NCBI GenBank assembly: GCA_035559435.1
Contig: DATMBC010000031.1
Span: 1 to 57,619 of the forward strand
Length of the DNA: 57,619 nt
Source of the DNA: a bacterium
GTDB taxonomy: Bacteria > Zixibacteria > MSB-5A5 > WJJR01
Reading direction: 5' to 3'
This document shows, one piece after another, positions 12,653 through 20,293 of this stretch; position 1 is the stretch's first letter; each line of letters starts with the position of its first letter. The notes beneath the pieces are model-generated. The model searched no databases and had not been told where the DNA came from. It saw only the letters and a program-made list of their open reading frames with translations. A program made the translations under genes and the position numbers.

Positions 12653-13003
12653 CTACCGGCCCCGAACGGGCACGACATCGGGCCAGAAGGCGAAGGCCAC
12701 CGCGGCGACGATCAGCATGAACGCCACCAGGTGGTTCCAGCGGGGTATCTCCCCGAGGTAGAAGATCGCAAAGCCGGCAAAGACGGTCAGCGAGATGACT
12801 TCCTGTATAATCTTCAGCTGGCTGGCGGAAAACTGGCCGTACCCCCAGCGGTTGGCCGGCACCTGCAGGCAGTATTCCAAGAAGGCGATGCCCCAGCTGA
12901 TGAGGATGACCTTCCAGATGGCGACGTGCTTGTACTTGAGGTGGCCATACCAGGCGGCGGTCATGAAGAGGTTGCTGGCGAACAAGAGGATGATGGTGGT
13001 CAT
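12653..13003 (-). CDS. DUF486 / DMT-type small membrane protein
   Basis: A 116-residue membrane protein of the DUF486 family: MTTIILLFASNLFMTAAWYGHLKYK, then helices around VILISWGIAFLEYCLQVP, the conserved ANRWGYGQFSASQLKIIQEV loop, VFAGFAIFYL and a last helix before WPDVVP. Four transmembrane segments, like half a drug/metabolite transporter. Start placed at ATG 13003, where family members begin; the longer upstream reading is Arg-rich and unlikely. Substrate unknown. Confidence 0.82.
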   Translation of the reverse strand: MTTIILLFASNLFMTAAWYGHLKYKHVAIWKVILISWGIAFLEYCLQVPANRWGYGQFSASQLKIIQEVISLTVFAGFAIFYLGEIPRWNHLVAFMLIVAAVAFAFWPDVVPVRGR

Positions 13004-13106
13004 GTCGGTCCTTCGGCGGCGGCGCAAACGATTTGATCTGTCGATACGGAGAATGTAGACTACCTTTGTGCGGTAGTATGCCAAGCGGCGTCCGCACGAG
13101 CAAGTT

Positions 13107-13188
13107 GCGAACGTGGCGGAACTGGCAGACGCGCTGGACTTAGGATCCAGTGGGGCAACCCGTGGGGGTTCAACTCCCCCCGTTCGCA
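13107..13188 (+). tRNA. tRNA-Leu (UAG)
   Basis: An 82-nt class II tRNA: acceptor GCGAACG/CGTTCGC, D-arm TGGCGGAACTGGCAGACGC, anticodon stem CTGGA/TCCAG with loop CTTAGGA (anticodon TAG, read UAG), a short variable arm, T-loop TTCAACT and discriminator A. CCA is not encoded, unlike the tRNA-Met at 1600. It sits 26 nt upstream of the selenoprotein gene at 13214. Confidence 0.94.
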
Positions 13189-13213
13189 GTCAGCGCCGTG
13201 ACGGACCGATCCG

Positions 13214-13450
13214 ATGAAGCAGGTCATCGTTTACACCCAGCCCGACTGAATGCCGTGCGAATGGACGGAAGAGTTTCTTTCGCGCAACGGCATTCCGTAT
13301 ACCCGCAAGGATGTGCGCGCCGATCCCGCGGCGCGCGCTGAGTTGATCGGTCTGGGCTTTCGCTCGACCCCGGTCACGCTCATTGACGGCGTTCCGGTGG
13401 TCGGATTCGAGCAGGATCGCCTGATCGAGTTGCTCACTCCCAACGAATAG
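13214..13450 (+). CDS. Glutaredoxin-like selenoprotein (Sec-x-x-Cys), in-frame TGA
   Basis: Reading from ATG 13214 gives MKQVIVYTQPD, then TGA (13247-13249), then MPCEWTEEFLSRNGIPYTRKDV and on to a stop at 13450: 78 residues with the TGA as Sec12. This is a complete glutaredoxin/NrdH-like thioredoxin fold: first strand, Sec12-M-P-Cys15 where relatives have Cys-x-x-Cys, the STPVT cis-Pro strand, and the GFEQDRLIELL helix. Without readthrough the protein loses its first strand and redox residue. A hairpin starts right after the TGA, as bacterial SECIS elements do, and selD is present 8 kb away. The alternative is a point mutation to a pseudogene, but replacement of exactly the nucleophilic Cys makes Sec far more likely. 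Confidence 0.85.
13250..13293 (+). promoter_or_regulatory. Putative bacterial SECIS hairpin for the glutaredoxin-like selenoprotein
   Basis: Directly after TGA 13247-13249, ATGCCGTGCG (13250-13259) pairs with CGCAACGGCAT (13283-13293), ten base pairs with one bulged A. The enclosed segment can form a further short GAAG/TTTC helix closing an AGTTTC loop. Position and length suit a SelB-binding SECIS element. Confidence 0.6.
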
Positions 13451-13516
13451 GGGCGGATCGATGATCCGCCCGTGAGTTTTTCCCGCGCGGCGCGTCGCGC
13501 GCATGTGACGCAACGA

Positions 13517-13957
13517 TTACCTGGCGACAACCACCGCGCAGTGCCCGCAACGGGTGGCCCTGATCGGGATCTCCATCAGGCATTCGGGGCAGGCCTTTGT
13601 GGTGGGTTCGGGGGGCGGCGCTTCCTGTTTGCGCTTGGCCTTGTTCATCGCCTTAACCAGCAGGAAGATCGCGAAGGCCACGATGATGAAGTCAATCACC
13701 GTGTTGATGAAGACGCCATAGTTGATGGTGGCGGCGCCGGCGGCCTTGGCGGCCTCCAGCGACGCATACTGTCCGCCCGACAGCGAAATGAACAGGTTGC
13801 TGAAATCCACGCCCCCCATCAATTTGCCGATCGGCGGCATGAGCACATCGGCGACCAGCGACGAGATGATCTTCCCGAACGCGGCGCCAATAATGATACC
13901 CACGGCCATGTCCATGACATTGCCGCGCATGGCGAATTCCTTGAACTCTTTAAGCAT
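13517..13957 (-). CDS. mscL: Large-conductance mechanosensitive channel with zinc-ribbon tail
   Basis: A 146-residue MscL. N-terminal [33 protein letters not shown] is the amphipathic helix plus TM1 pore segment; TM2 is [19 protein letters not shown] (~87-105). Under hypo-osmotic shock it opens a wide pore in the inner membrane. The tail is unusual for E. coli MscL but seen in some lineages: a zinc ribbon C123-x2-C126 ... C137-x2-C140 after a Pro-rich linker. Start ATG 13957 has GGAGGT upstream. Confidence 0.95.
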   Translation of the reverse strand: MLKEFKEFAMRGNVMDMAVGIIIGAAFGKIISSLVADVLMPPIGKLMGGVDFSNLFISLSGGQYASLEAAKAAGAATINYGVFINTVIDFIIVAFAIFLLVKAMNKAKRKQEAPPPEPTTKACPECLMEIPIRATRCGHCAVVVAR

Positions 13958-13980
13958 ATGACCTCCAGGTTTGAGATCGT

Positions 13981-14169
13981 TTAGAGGTTCTTCCACGAAA
14001 AGCCCACGGCCGGCGTCTGCTTGAACCGTCCGGCCCGGTCGACTTCCTTGTCATAGAGCCATTGTGGACACAGCGCCACGCCGATGTCCCGCGAGACCTG
14101 AGCGGAGAAGGTGGTCTCCCAGTGCACATTCACCGCTTTCCAGTCATCCTGGTTTTCCAATTTCTTCAG
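13981..14169 (-). pseudogene. C-terminal remnant of a DUF3078-like outer-membrane protein
   Basis: The last 62 residues of a beta-barrel-like protein without a beginning: LKKLENQDDWKAVNVHWETT, alternating strands, [25 protein letters not shown] and stop. The pattern (vNVhWEttf ... LYDKEvd ... RFKQt.g.GFsWkn) matches the end of DUF3078-type barrels. Upstream on the same strand the frame degenerates and a rho-independent terminator interrupts it, so the N-terminal part has been deleted. Confidence 0.5.
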
Positions 14170-14183
14170 CTGCTCAGGCCCAC

Positions 14184-14208
14184 AAAAAAACCCGCCGGAG
14201 GGCGGGCT
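14184..14208 (-). terminator. Rho-independent terminator (minus strand)
   Basis: On the minus strand CCCGCC-CTCC-GGCGGG is followed by seven T (plus strand A-run 14184-14190, arms 14191-14196 and 14201-14206). It lies between two minus-strand features with no complete gene immediately upstream, so it may end the short candidate transcript that begins near 14412. Confidence 0.75.
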
Positions 14209-14412
14209 TGGCCTCTCAAACTGAGAGCGGATGAAGAAGTCCGGGCGCGCACACAAGCGGCGCGTGGGATTGATGTAACGCTTCAAGTTGCTCTGTGCGG
14301 AGACGGTCGCCGACCGTCCCTGTCCCCTGCCCCTCTCTCGGCAATCCTTCCACGTCGTGCAAGCAAGCGCGGACCTTGGCAGACGCGACCGCATGACCGC
14401 AAGGCCGGCCTG
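14184..14412 (-). ncRNA. Candidate small RNA: promoter- and terminator-bounded, no ORF
   Basis: A minus-strand TTGACA (14447-14442), 17-nt spacer and CACATA (14424-14419) predict a start near 14412; the terminator at 14184 would end it after ~230 nt. No open frame there looks coding. Inside is a perfect GACGGTC-GGC-GACCGTC hairpin. It matches no RNA family I recognise. The -10 match is imperfect, and it could simply be debris of the deleted outer-membrane gene. Confidence 0.25.
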
Positions 14413-14467
14413 AATGCCTATGTGCTCTGCGCGGCGCGGCTTGTCAATGATAAATTTCCCGACGCGC

Positions 14468-14500
14468 AAAAAAAGACCCCGGAGCGCCGGCCCCGGGGTC
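14468..14500 (-). terminator. Rho-independent terminator for the lipoprotein gene
   Basis: Minus strand GACCCCGG (14500-14493), a short loop, CCGGGGTC (14482-14475), then seven T (plus-strand A-run 14468-14474). It begins about 24 nt after the stop of the lipoprotein gene at 14524-15315. Confidence 0.85.
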
Positions 14501-14523
14501 GAATCATCCGTGCATGTCCCGCG

Positions 14524-15315
14524 CTACTGCGTCTGAACCAGCAATGTGTCTTTGGCGCTCACCACCAGCGCGGCCACCGCCCCGTCGATGCCAGCACGAA
14601 GGATGGGCGTCGGCACATCATCTGTCAATGGTGTCTCGTAGGGCGCATTGGGACGGGCGATGAAATTGGGCGCGTAGGCAATGATCTTGATGTCGTAGAC
14701 ATCCTCAACGACGTTGTCGGCGACATCGCGAAAGGTCTTCGGCGGAATGACGTGGGTCAGCGCCGTCTGCGATTCGCTGTACTCGGCCAGGTCGGTGGAG
14801 GAGGTGTAGAGGTTGCGGGCCCGGACGGAGACCATATAGTTCACCGCGCCCGGCGCGGTGGTCCAGGAGACCTGCGCATTGCCGTCCACCGGCCGCCAGA
14901 TATGATTGGCTGGCAACACCTGGTCGATGAAAAGCTCATCGGGGATCACGACCGAATCGCGGTACACAAACGATTCCGACGTGTCGACGGCCGCCAGAAA
15001 CACTTTTTCGCCGTGGTTCCAGCGCGGCGTGTTGTAAGTCTTGTTGCCCCGTCCTGACGTGGCGGAGGTCATGACCGTGTCGCCGTCGATGACGACAAAG
15101 GCACCGGGGATAGCCAGATCATCCCGACGGAATTGCACGTAGATGATGTCCTGGCCGGAGTCGAGATCCTTTTCGAGCACGACCACGAGTTTGTACTTGT
15201 CACCGCCGTTGCCGCCGCCGTTGGGCGTCGATTCGCACCCCAGGATGCAGAGGGTGGCCAGGGCCAGCGCGCCCCATCCAAATGCCGACCTGACAAACTG
15301 TCTGATTTGACCCAT
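14524..15315 (-). CDS. Lipoprotein of unknown function
   Basis: A 263-residue exported lipoprotein: hydrophobic signal ALALATLCILGC with a lipobox Cys at ~27, then a Gly/Asn-rich linker (TPNGGGNGG). The mature part is beta-rich; residues ~145-185 (WRPVDGNAQVSWTTAPGAVNYMVSVRA) look like a fibronectin-III or Ig-type domain. No catalytic motif. Single-gene unit followed by a clear terminator. Confidence 0.78.
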   Translation of the reverse strand: MGQIRQFVRSAFGWGALALATLCILGCESTPNGGGNGGDKYKLVVVLEKDLDSGQDIIYVQFRRDDLAIPGAFVVIDGDTVMTSATSGRGNKTYNTPRWNHGEKVFLAAVDTSESFVYRDSVVIPDELFIDQVLPANHIWRPVDGNAQVSWTTAPGAVNYMVSVRARNLYTSSTDLAEYSESQTALTHVIPPKTFRDVADNVVEDVYDIKIIAYAPNFIARPNAPYETPLTDDVPTPILRAGIDGAVAALVVSAKDTLLVQTQ

Positions 15316-15476
15316 CGTAATCCTCTCCCTGTCTTGGGATTATCGGCATCCAGCCGGGGAAAAGTTACCAAATTCTACCGGGAGTTTCCGGCACCCGGAG
15401 ACCAGCATCTCCCCCCATGCGGATCGTCCGAATATTACATTAACAGGCAGGGATTTGGTTCCGGACGGCGGATGCG

Positions 15477-16079
15477 ATGGGATGGGTGATTCTGGAGATA
15501 CTGGCCGTACTGGCGATTGTCGTGTTGGTCGCGCCGGTGCGATTGATTGGTGTCTGGGAGGCGATGCGGGTTGAGATATGGCTGTCGTTTCTGGGGCTCC
15601 GCGGTCGCATCTGGAACCGGGACTTGGCGGAGCCGTCCATGGCCAAGATGCGAAAAGCGACAGAACGCCTTGCCTCCGAGCAGATCGATCCGTTGCGGCT
15701 GATCGGCGTCTTGCGCGAAAACCGCGACACGCTCTCACGCACGGCGCATGTCACACTGTTGTTTCTGCGTCGGCTGTGGAGGTCTTGGCGGTTGGAGAGC
15801 GGGCACGTGATGGTCGCACTGGGAACCGGCGACCCGGCCGCAACCGGGATGGCGCATGGCATGATCTCCGCTTTGGCCGGCGTCCTCGCGTCGCGCTGGC
15901 CGCAAGTGCGATTGGAGAGCCATCCGGATTTCGAGGACGCCGCGTTCGAAAGCCACGGACGATTGGTCTTCCGGTTCCGTCTGTTGGACCCGGCCTGGCA
16001 TTTTCTGCGTTACATGGTCACCCTGCCGTGGCGGGGACTGGCACGAATAAAGCGTCAGTGGGCGCTGCAGCATTCATAA
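15477..16079 (+). CDS. DUF2953 membrane-anchored protein (YtfI-like)
   Basis: A 200-residue protein with one N-terminal transmembrane helix (VILEILAVLAIVVLVAPV) and a DUF2953 body (VEIWLSFLGLRGRIW near the start, GDPAATGMAHGMISAL with the conserved G-D-P-A-x-T-G, FRFRLLDPAWHFLRYM near the end). It lies 11 nt before a GerW/YtfJ gene, the same pairing as ytfI-ytfJ of Bacillus, where YtfJ is a spore protein. No sporulation genes are visible, so the pair probably has another envelope-related job. Confidence 0.8.
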   Translation: MGWVILEILAVLAIVVLVAPVRLIGVWEAMRVEIWLSFLGLRGRIWNRDLAEPSMAKMRKATERLASEQIDPLRLIGVLRENRDTLSRTAHVTLLFLRRLWRSWRLESGHVMVALGTGDPAATGMAHGMISALAGVLASRWPQVRLESHPDFEDAAFESHGRLVFRFRLLDPAWHFLRYMVTLPWRGLARIKRQWALQHS

Positions 16080-16090
16080 AGGAGACTGAG

Positions 16091-16477
16091 ATGGCGACAG
16101 GGGATCTGATTGGTGTCATCCAATCCATTGTTGGCGAGTTGCGTCAGATCGCCCGCTCCGAGAGCGTTGTCGGCGCGCCGGTCACCGTGGGAGACCGCAC
16201 GGTGGTGCCGATCACACGTCTGTCGGTTGGCTTCGGCGCGGGCGGCGGCGAGGGGTCGCGTCCCGACAAGGGAACCGGATTCGCCGGGGGCGGCGGGGGC
16301 GGCGCCATGATTGAGCCGGTGGCGTTTCTTGTGCTGGACAAGGATCGGGTGCAACTGCTGACCACCCGTAAACATGGCGTGGTCGAGGCGGTGCTGGATG
16401 CGGCCCCCGACCTGATTTCCTCGATCAAGAGCTGGTCGGAGAAGAAGTCGACGGAACCGCCGCATGCGAATCCGTAG
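16091..16477 (+). CDS. GerW / YtfJ family protein
   Basis: A 128-residue protein starting at ATG 16091 behind a strong AAGGAGA. The family pattern is clear: a helical N-terminus, SVVGAPVTVGDRTVVPITRLSVGFGAGGGEG, a Gly-rich segment (GFAGGGGGGAMIEPVAFLVLD), then a terminal helix DLISSIKSW. In Bacillus GerW is needed for germination; in non-spore-formers the role is unknown. Likely translated with the DUF2953 gene just upstream. Confidence 0.88.
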   Translation: MATGDLIGVIQSIVGELRQIARSESVVGAPVTVGDRTVVPITRLSVGFGAGGGEGSRPDKGTGFAGGGGGGAMIEPVAFLVLDKDRVQLLTTRKHGVVEAVLDAAPDLISSIKSWSEKKSTEPPHANP

Positions 16478-16535
16478 ACCGGCTGGCGTGTATAACGATT
16501 GATTGCCCGGGAAACCCAAGCACCTGAGGACTCCG

Positions 16536-17621
16536 ATGCTACGCTTCCTTGTTGCTTTTGCCTTAATGACTTCTCTGGCCGCGGCCCAGTCATTGCAGCC
16601 GATCACGCGTCAACTGTCGACCCGCTGGCACCCGACCGTGGCGATTGAAACCGGTCTCGCTAAACTGGCGTTTGTCGCCATCTGTTCGCCCAGGAACAGC
16701 GCCGACGGCCATTTCTTCGCGGTCGACAGTTCGGGCAAGGTGGTCGAACTGGCCTATGTCGATCGTCGCTGGACGATCAAGAGCGACTTCAGCGTGGGCG
16801 AACCGATCGTGACCGGCACCGCCGCGGCGTTGCGCCCGGATGAGATCTGGTCGATCGTTGTCGGGACCGCCTCCGGCAAGATCGTGGAGTTGCGGAAAAG
16901 CGACCTGGGGTGGGGCAGTCACGAGGTGACCAAACTGGACGGGCCGCCGCGCGCGGTGCGTGCCACTGAGCCGGCGCGCCCGGGACCGTCGCAGTTGTTC
17001 GTCATCGACCACAAAGGCAATGTGTCCAACTGGTACATCGGCGCCTCGGGACGTTGGAATCGCAAGGATGTGCCCGCCATCGAGGGGGGCGCGACGCACA
17101 TTTGTTTCGACTACCGCGCCGCGGGCCTTCACGCCATCACGGCCGGCCCGAAGGGAGTCATCGGGAAATTTGTGCAGGACTCCATGGGGAACTGGAGCGG
17201 GGCGGCTTGGGACACGATGTCGGCTGGCTGCGCCGATTTGGCGCCATCGGCCGATCCGACCGCGCGCGACATCTGTATCTTCTACGCCGGCCTCGACGGG
17301 CATTTGCGTTATCTGTTCTATGGCCGCATGAACGACGTGACCTCCCGCCTGCCCTGCGCGGAAGGGGCGCGACATCTGATCGGCAAGGGCGATCAGCGAC
17401 GGTTCAACGAGTTCTTCGGCATGTCGGGGACGGAGTTCTGCCTGTTCGAATACAACTCCGACCAGGCGGACTGGATCAAGGTGCCGATCCGCGCAATCCC
17501 GGGCACGGTGGTCTCCACCACCTTCGGTCCGGCGCGCGGCTCAACCTGGCACACGATGTATGCTGCCACAGTGGATGGGAAGATCTACGAATTCGAGCGT
17601 GACGGGCTGGAGAACGAGTAG
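16536..17621 (+). CDS. Secreted protein, probable beta-propeller
   Basis: A 361-residue exported protein starting at ATG 16536 (GAGGA upstream) with signal peptide LRFLVAFALMTSLAAAQ. The rest is repeating beta strands of about 50 residues with recurring motifs such as FFAVDSSGKVVELAY, IVVGTASGKIVELRK, LFVIDHKGNVSNWYI and ICIFYAGLDGHLRYLFY, which suggests a propeller with D-x-x-G-x-(V/I) blade turns. No catalytic signature; ligand or role unknown. Confidence 0.7.
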   Translation: MLRFLVAFALMTSLAAAQSLQPITRQLSTRWHPTVAIETGLAKLAFVAICSPRNSADGHFFAVDSSGKVVELAYVDRRWTIKSDFSVGEPIVTGTAAALRPDEIWSIVVGTASGKIVELRKSDLGWGSHEVTKLDGPPRAVRATEPARPGPSQLFVIDHKGNVSNWYIGASGRWNRKDVPAIEGGATHICFDYRAAGLHAITAGPKGVIGKFVQDSMGNWSGAAWDTMSAGCADLAPSADPTARDICIFYAGLDGHLRYLFYGRMNDVTSRLPCAEGARHLIGKGDQRRFNEFFGMSGTEFCLFEYNSDQADWIKVPIRAIPGTVVSTTFGPARGSTWHTMYAATVDGKIYEFERDGLENE

Positions 17622-17626
17622 CCGGC

Positions 17627-18721
17627 CTACTTCAGCCGCCGCCGGCGGTTGTGGATGAAGTCCCAGAAGATGTAGCCTCCCAGACGGTCGGGGGGCGTGA
17701 AGTAGGCGCGCCCCCGGTTCAGCTCGGTCAACTTCCGCACAAATTGCTGCAGGTACGGATCGGCGGTCACCATGAACGTGGTGATCGTGATCTTCTTCTT
17801 GCGGCAGATGACCGCCTCATCGAGGGTGCGGTTGACGATGATCGGATCGAGCCCCGCCGGATTCTTGTAGAGGGTGCCGTTGGCGCGGCGGATGACCGAG
17901 GGCTTGCCGTCGGTGATCATGAACACCTGCTTATTGAGGTGTTTTCGGTGCATGAGGATCTGCCGCGCGGCGCGCAGCCCCGCCTGCGTGTTGGTGTGGT
18001 AGGGCCCGACGCCAACATAGGCCAGGTCGGCGACGGGGATCACCTGCGCGTCATCGCCGAAGACCACCACATCGAGCGCATCCTTCGGGTAGCGGGTCAG
18101 GATCATCTCGGCAAAGGCCATGGCCACCTGCTTGGCGGGGGTGATACGGTCCTCGCCATAGAGGATCATCGAGTGCGAGATGTCCAGAAGCAGCACGGTG
18201 GCGCAGGCGGTGGCCGATTCCGACTGACGCACGGCCAGATCGGGTTCCTCGAGATGCAGATCCTCGACCGCGCCGCGACGCATGGCGTTTTGGAACGACT
18301 CGTTGTAGTCGATGTCGGCGGCGGCGTCGCCGAAGGCATAGGGGCGCCGTTCGGGCAAGGGCTCGCTGGTGGTACTCCCCTCGCGGGGGATGGCGTGGTC
18401 GCCGCGCGCGCCGGGCTTGAGCGAGGAAAAGATGCGGTCGAGCGAATCCTGCCGGATCTGCTTTTCCCCTTTGGGCGTGAGCTGGTTGCGGTCGCCGACT
18501 TTCTGGATAAGCCGTTCCTCACGCAGTTTCTTTTCGAAGTCGTCGAGGTCGATCGCGTCGGCGAGGATGCCCCGCTCCTGCAGATAGCGCATCCAGCGCA
18601 GCGCCTCGTCGACATCGCCGTTGGTCTGCAGCAGGATGTAGTTGAACAGGCGCATCAGATCGCGGTCGGCCAGAAGCCGCCGGATCAGATCCTCATCCCA
18701 CTCGGAGTAGCGGTAACGCAT
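17627..18721 (-). CDS. VWA-domain protein paired with a MoxR-type ATPase
   Basis: A 364-residue protein whose C-terminal half is a von Willebrand A domain. The MIDAS motif is D180-x-S182-x-S184 (LLLDISHSM), later GDDAQ and VFMITDGKPS supply the remaining metal ligands. The N-terminal half is helical and charged. Its start overlaps the ATPase stop by one base, so the two are coupled. MoxR/VWA pairs act as chaperone-like systems that mature metalloenzymes or surface complexes; the client is unknown. Confidence 0.85.
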   Translation of the reverse strand: MRYRYSEWDEDLIRRLLADRDLMRLFNYILLQTNGDVDEALRWMRYLQERGILADAIDLDDFEKKLREERLIQKVGDRNQLTPKGEKQIRQDSLDRIFSSLKPGARGDHAIPREGSTTSEPLPERRPYAFGDAAADIDYNESFQNAMRRGAVEDLHLEEPDLAVRQSESATACATVLLLDISHSMILYGEDRITPAKQVAMAFAEMILTRYPKDALDVVVFGDDAQVIPVADLAYVGVGPYHTNTQAGLRAARQILMHRKHLNKQVFMITDGKPSVIRRANGTLYKNPAGLDPIIVNRTLDEAVICRKKKITITTFMVTADPYLQQFVRKLTELNRGRAYFTPPDRLGGYIFWDFIHNRRRRLK

Positions 18722-20199
18722 CAGTCGTCGCGCCGCACGTTGTGCAGCATGGTGGCCAGCATGTCGGTGTATTTGTAGATCGAGCCGACAGCGGTCTTGG
18801 CGATGAGGTTTTGCTGGTGCAGCCCCTCGAGGATGAACTCCATCCCCAGGGCGGTCTCTTGCGGCGTCGCGGTCTTGAGGAACTGTTCGGCGACCTTCCT
18901 GAGCGTCGGCACCTTCGACAGCGCCGCTTCATACTCGCCAAAGGGGGAGTCGTCGGCGACGTCGACAGTGGTCTCACCACTGAAGTGACCGATGATCTTG
19001 CCGAAGATCGGATCGGCCTTGGCCGGCAGGCCGCCATCCTTTTCGATCGGCGGGACGCGGCGCTCGAAGACCTTGGCCACGGCGCGGCCGATAATGTTGA
19101 CCGCGATCATGCGCGGACCCTCGCGCTCGCCCTCGTAGACCAGCTCGACCTTGCCGGTGATCGCGGGGATGGCCGCCGCCAGGTCGGCCATGCGCGGCAC
19201 CAGGTCGTTGTCGCCGGTGCGGAGATTGCGACGTTCGACGTTGGAGATGATGTTCTCCAGGACCGCGATCGGCACTCGGGCCGAGACGCCGGATGACTGA
19301 TCGATGTACTCCGATTCGCGCGCGGCGAAAGCGATTTCCTCGACGATCTCGCGGTAGAAGTCGGGGATGCGCGGACGGCCGTCGCCACGCCCCACCCAGG
19401 CCTCCTGATCCGTGATCGCCTGCGACTCGGCCACGGTGGTCGGGTAATGCGTGATGATCTGCGAATCGATACGGTCCTTAAGCGGCGTGATGATGTTGCC
19501 GCGGTTGGTGTAATCCTCCGGATTGGCGGTGAAGACCAGAAGCATGTCCAGCGGAATGCGCACCGGGAAGCCGCGAATCTGCAGATCGTTCTCCTCGAGG
19601 ATGTTCAACAGCCCCACCTGGATGCGCGGTTGCAGATCGGGCAATTCGTTGATGGCGAAGATGCCGCGGTTGGTGCGGGGGATGATGCCGTAGTGAATGA
19701 CCTCCTCATCGGAGAGATCGCGCTTTTCCCGCGCCGCCTTGATCGGGTCGAGGTCGCCGATCAGATCGGCGATGGTCACATCGGGCGTGGCCAGCTTTTC
19801 CTGGTACCGGCGCGCGCGCGGGATCCATTCGATCTCGGTGTCATCCCCCCGCTCGGCGACCATGCGCAGCGAGTAGGCGCAGCCGGGCCGCAACGGGTGG
19901 CAATTGAGCGGCGACCCCTTGATCGCCGGCATCACTTCATCCAGCAGGCCCGTCAAGGCGCGCACGATGCGGGTCTTGGCCTGGCCGCGCAGGCCGAGGA
20001 GGATGAAGTTGTGCCGGGAGAGGATGGCGTTTTCGATCGCCGGAATCACCGTCTGGTCGTAGCCGACAATCCCGGGAAAAAGCGGCTGACCGGAGCGGAT
20101 CCTGGCGATCAGGTTGCGGCGAAGCTCGTCTTTGACAGTCTCGTAGACGAAGCCCGCTTTACGGAACGCGCCCAGCGTCGTGGGGCGTGAGTTGGTCAT
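18721..20199 (-). CDS. MoxR / ChlI-type AAA+ ATPase
   Basis: A 492-residue AAA+ ATPase related to MoxR and magnesium-chelatase subunit I. The P-loop is GLRGQAKTR at 69-77, the Walker B segment is GIFAINELPDLQPRIQ, and sensor-1 is VFTANPEDYTNRG. The Walker B aspartate is replaced by Asn (INELPDL rather than IDE); I recall this variant in related proteins, so it need not mean loss of activity. It probably remodels a target together with the VWA protein encoded immediately downstream. Confidence 0.88.
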   Translation of the reverse strand: MTNSRPTTLGAFRKAGFVYETVKDELRRNLIARIRSGQPLFPGIVGYDQTVIPAIENAILSRHNFILLGLRGQAKTRIVRALTGLLDEVMPAIKGSPLNCHPLRPGCAYSLRMVAERGDDTEIEWIPRARRYQEKLATPDVTIADLIGDLDPIKAAREKRDLSDEEVIHYGIIPRTNRGIFAINELPDLQPRIQVGLLNILEENDLQIRGFPVRIPLDMLLVFTANPEDYTNRGNIITPLKDRIDSQIITHYPTTVAESQAITDQEAWVGRGDGRPRIPDFYREIVEEIAFAARESEYIDQSSGVSARVPIAVLENIISNVERRNLRTGDNDLVPRMADLAAAIPAITGKVELVYEGEREGPRMIAVNIIGRAVAKVFERRVPPIEKDGGLPAKADPIFGKIIGHFSGETTVDVADDSPFGEYEAALSKVPTLRKVAEQFLKTATPQETALGMEFILEGLHQQNLIAKTAVGSIYKYTDMLATMLHNVRRDD

Positions 20200-20293
20200 C
20201 GGGGTTGATCCTTTCAGCCGCTTTCATACGGGAGTTAAACGCACCGGAATACGGGCCGTTTGCCGCCCGCCCGGTTCTCTGTTGTACACCGGC

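Noticed and set aside
13981-14469. A 162-residue minus-strand protein
   Set aside because: Only the last 62 residues look like protein; an intrinsic terminator and low-quality sequence fill the rest, so it is treated as a gene remnant.
18721-20199. Loss of ATPase activity in the MoxR protein because Walker B reads INELPDL
   Set aside because: I recall the same Asn variant in related proteins of this subfamily, so it is not by itself evidence of inactivation.
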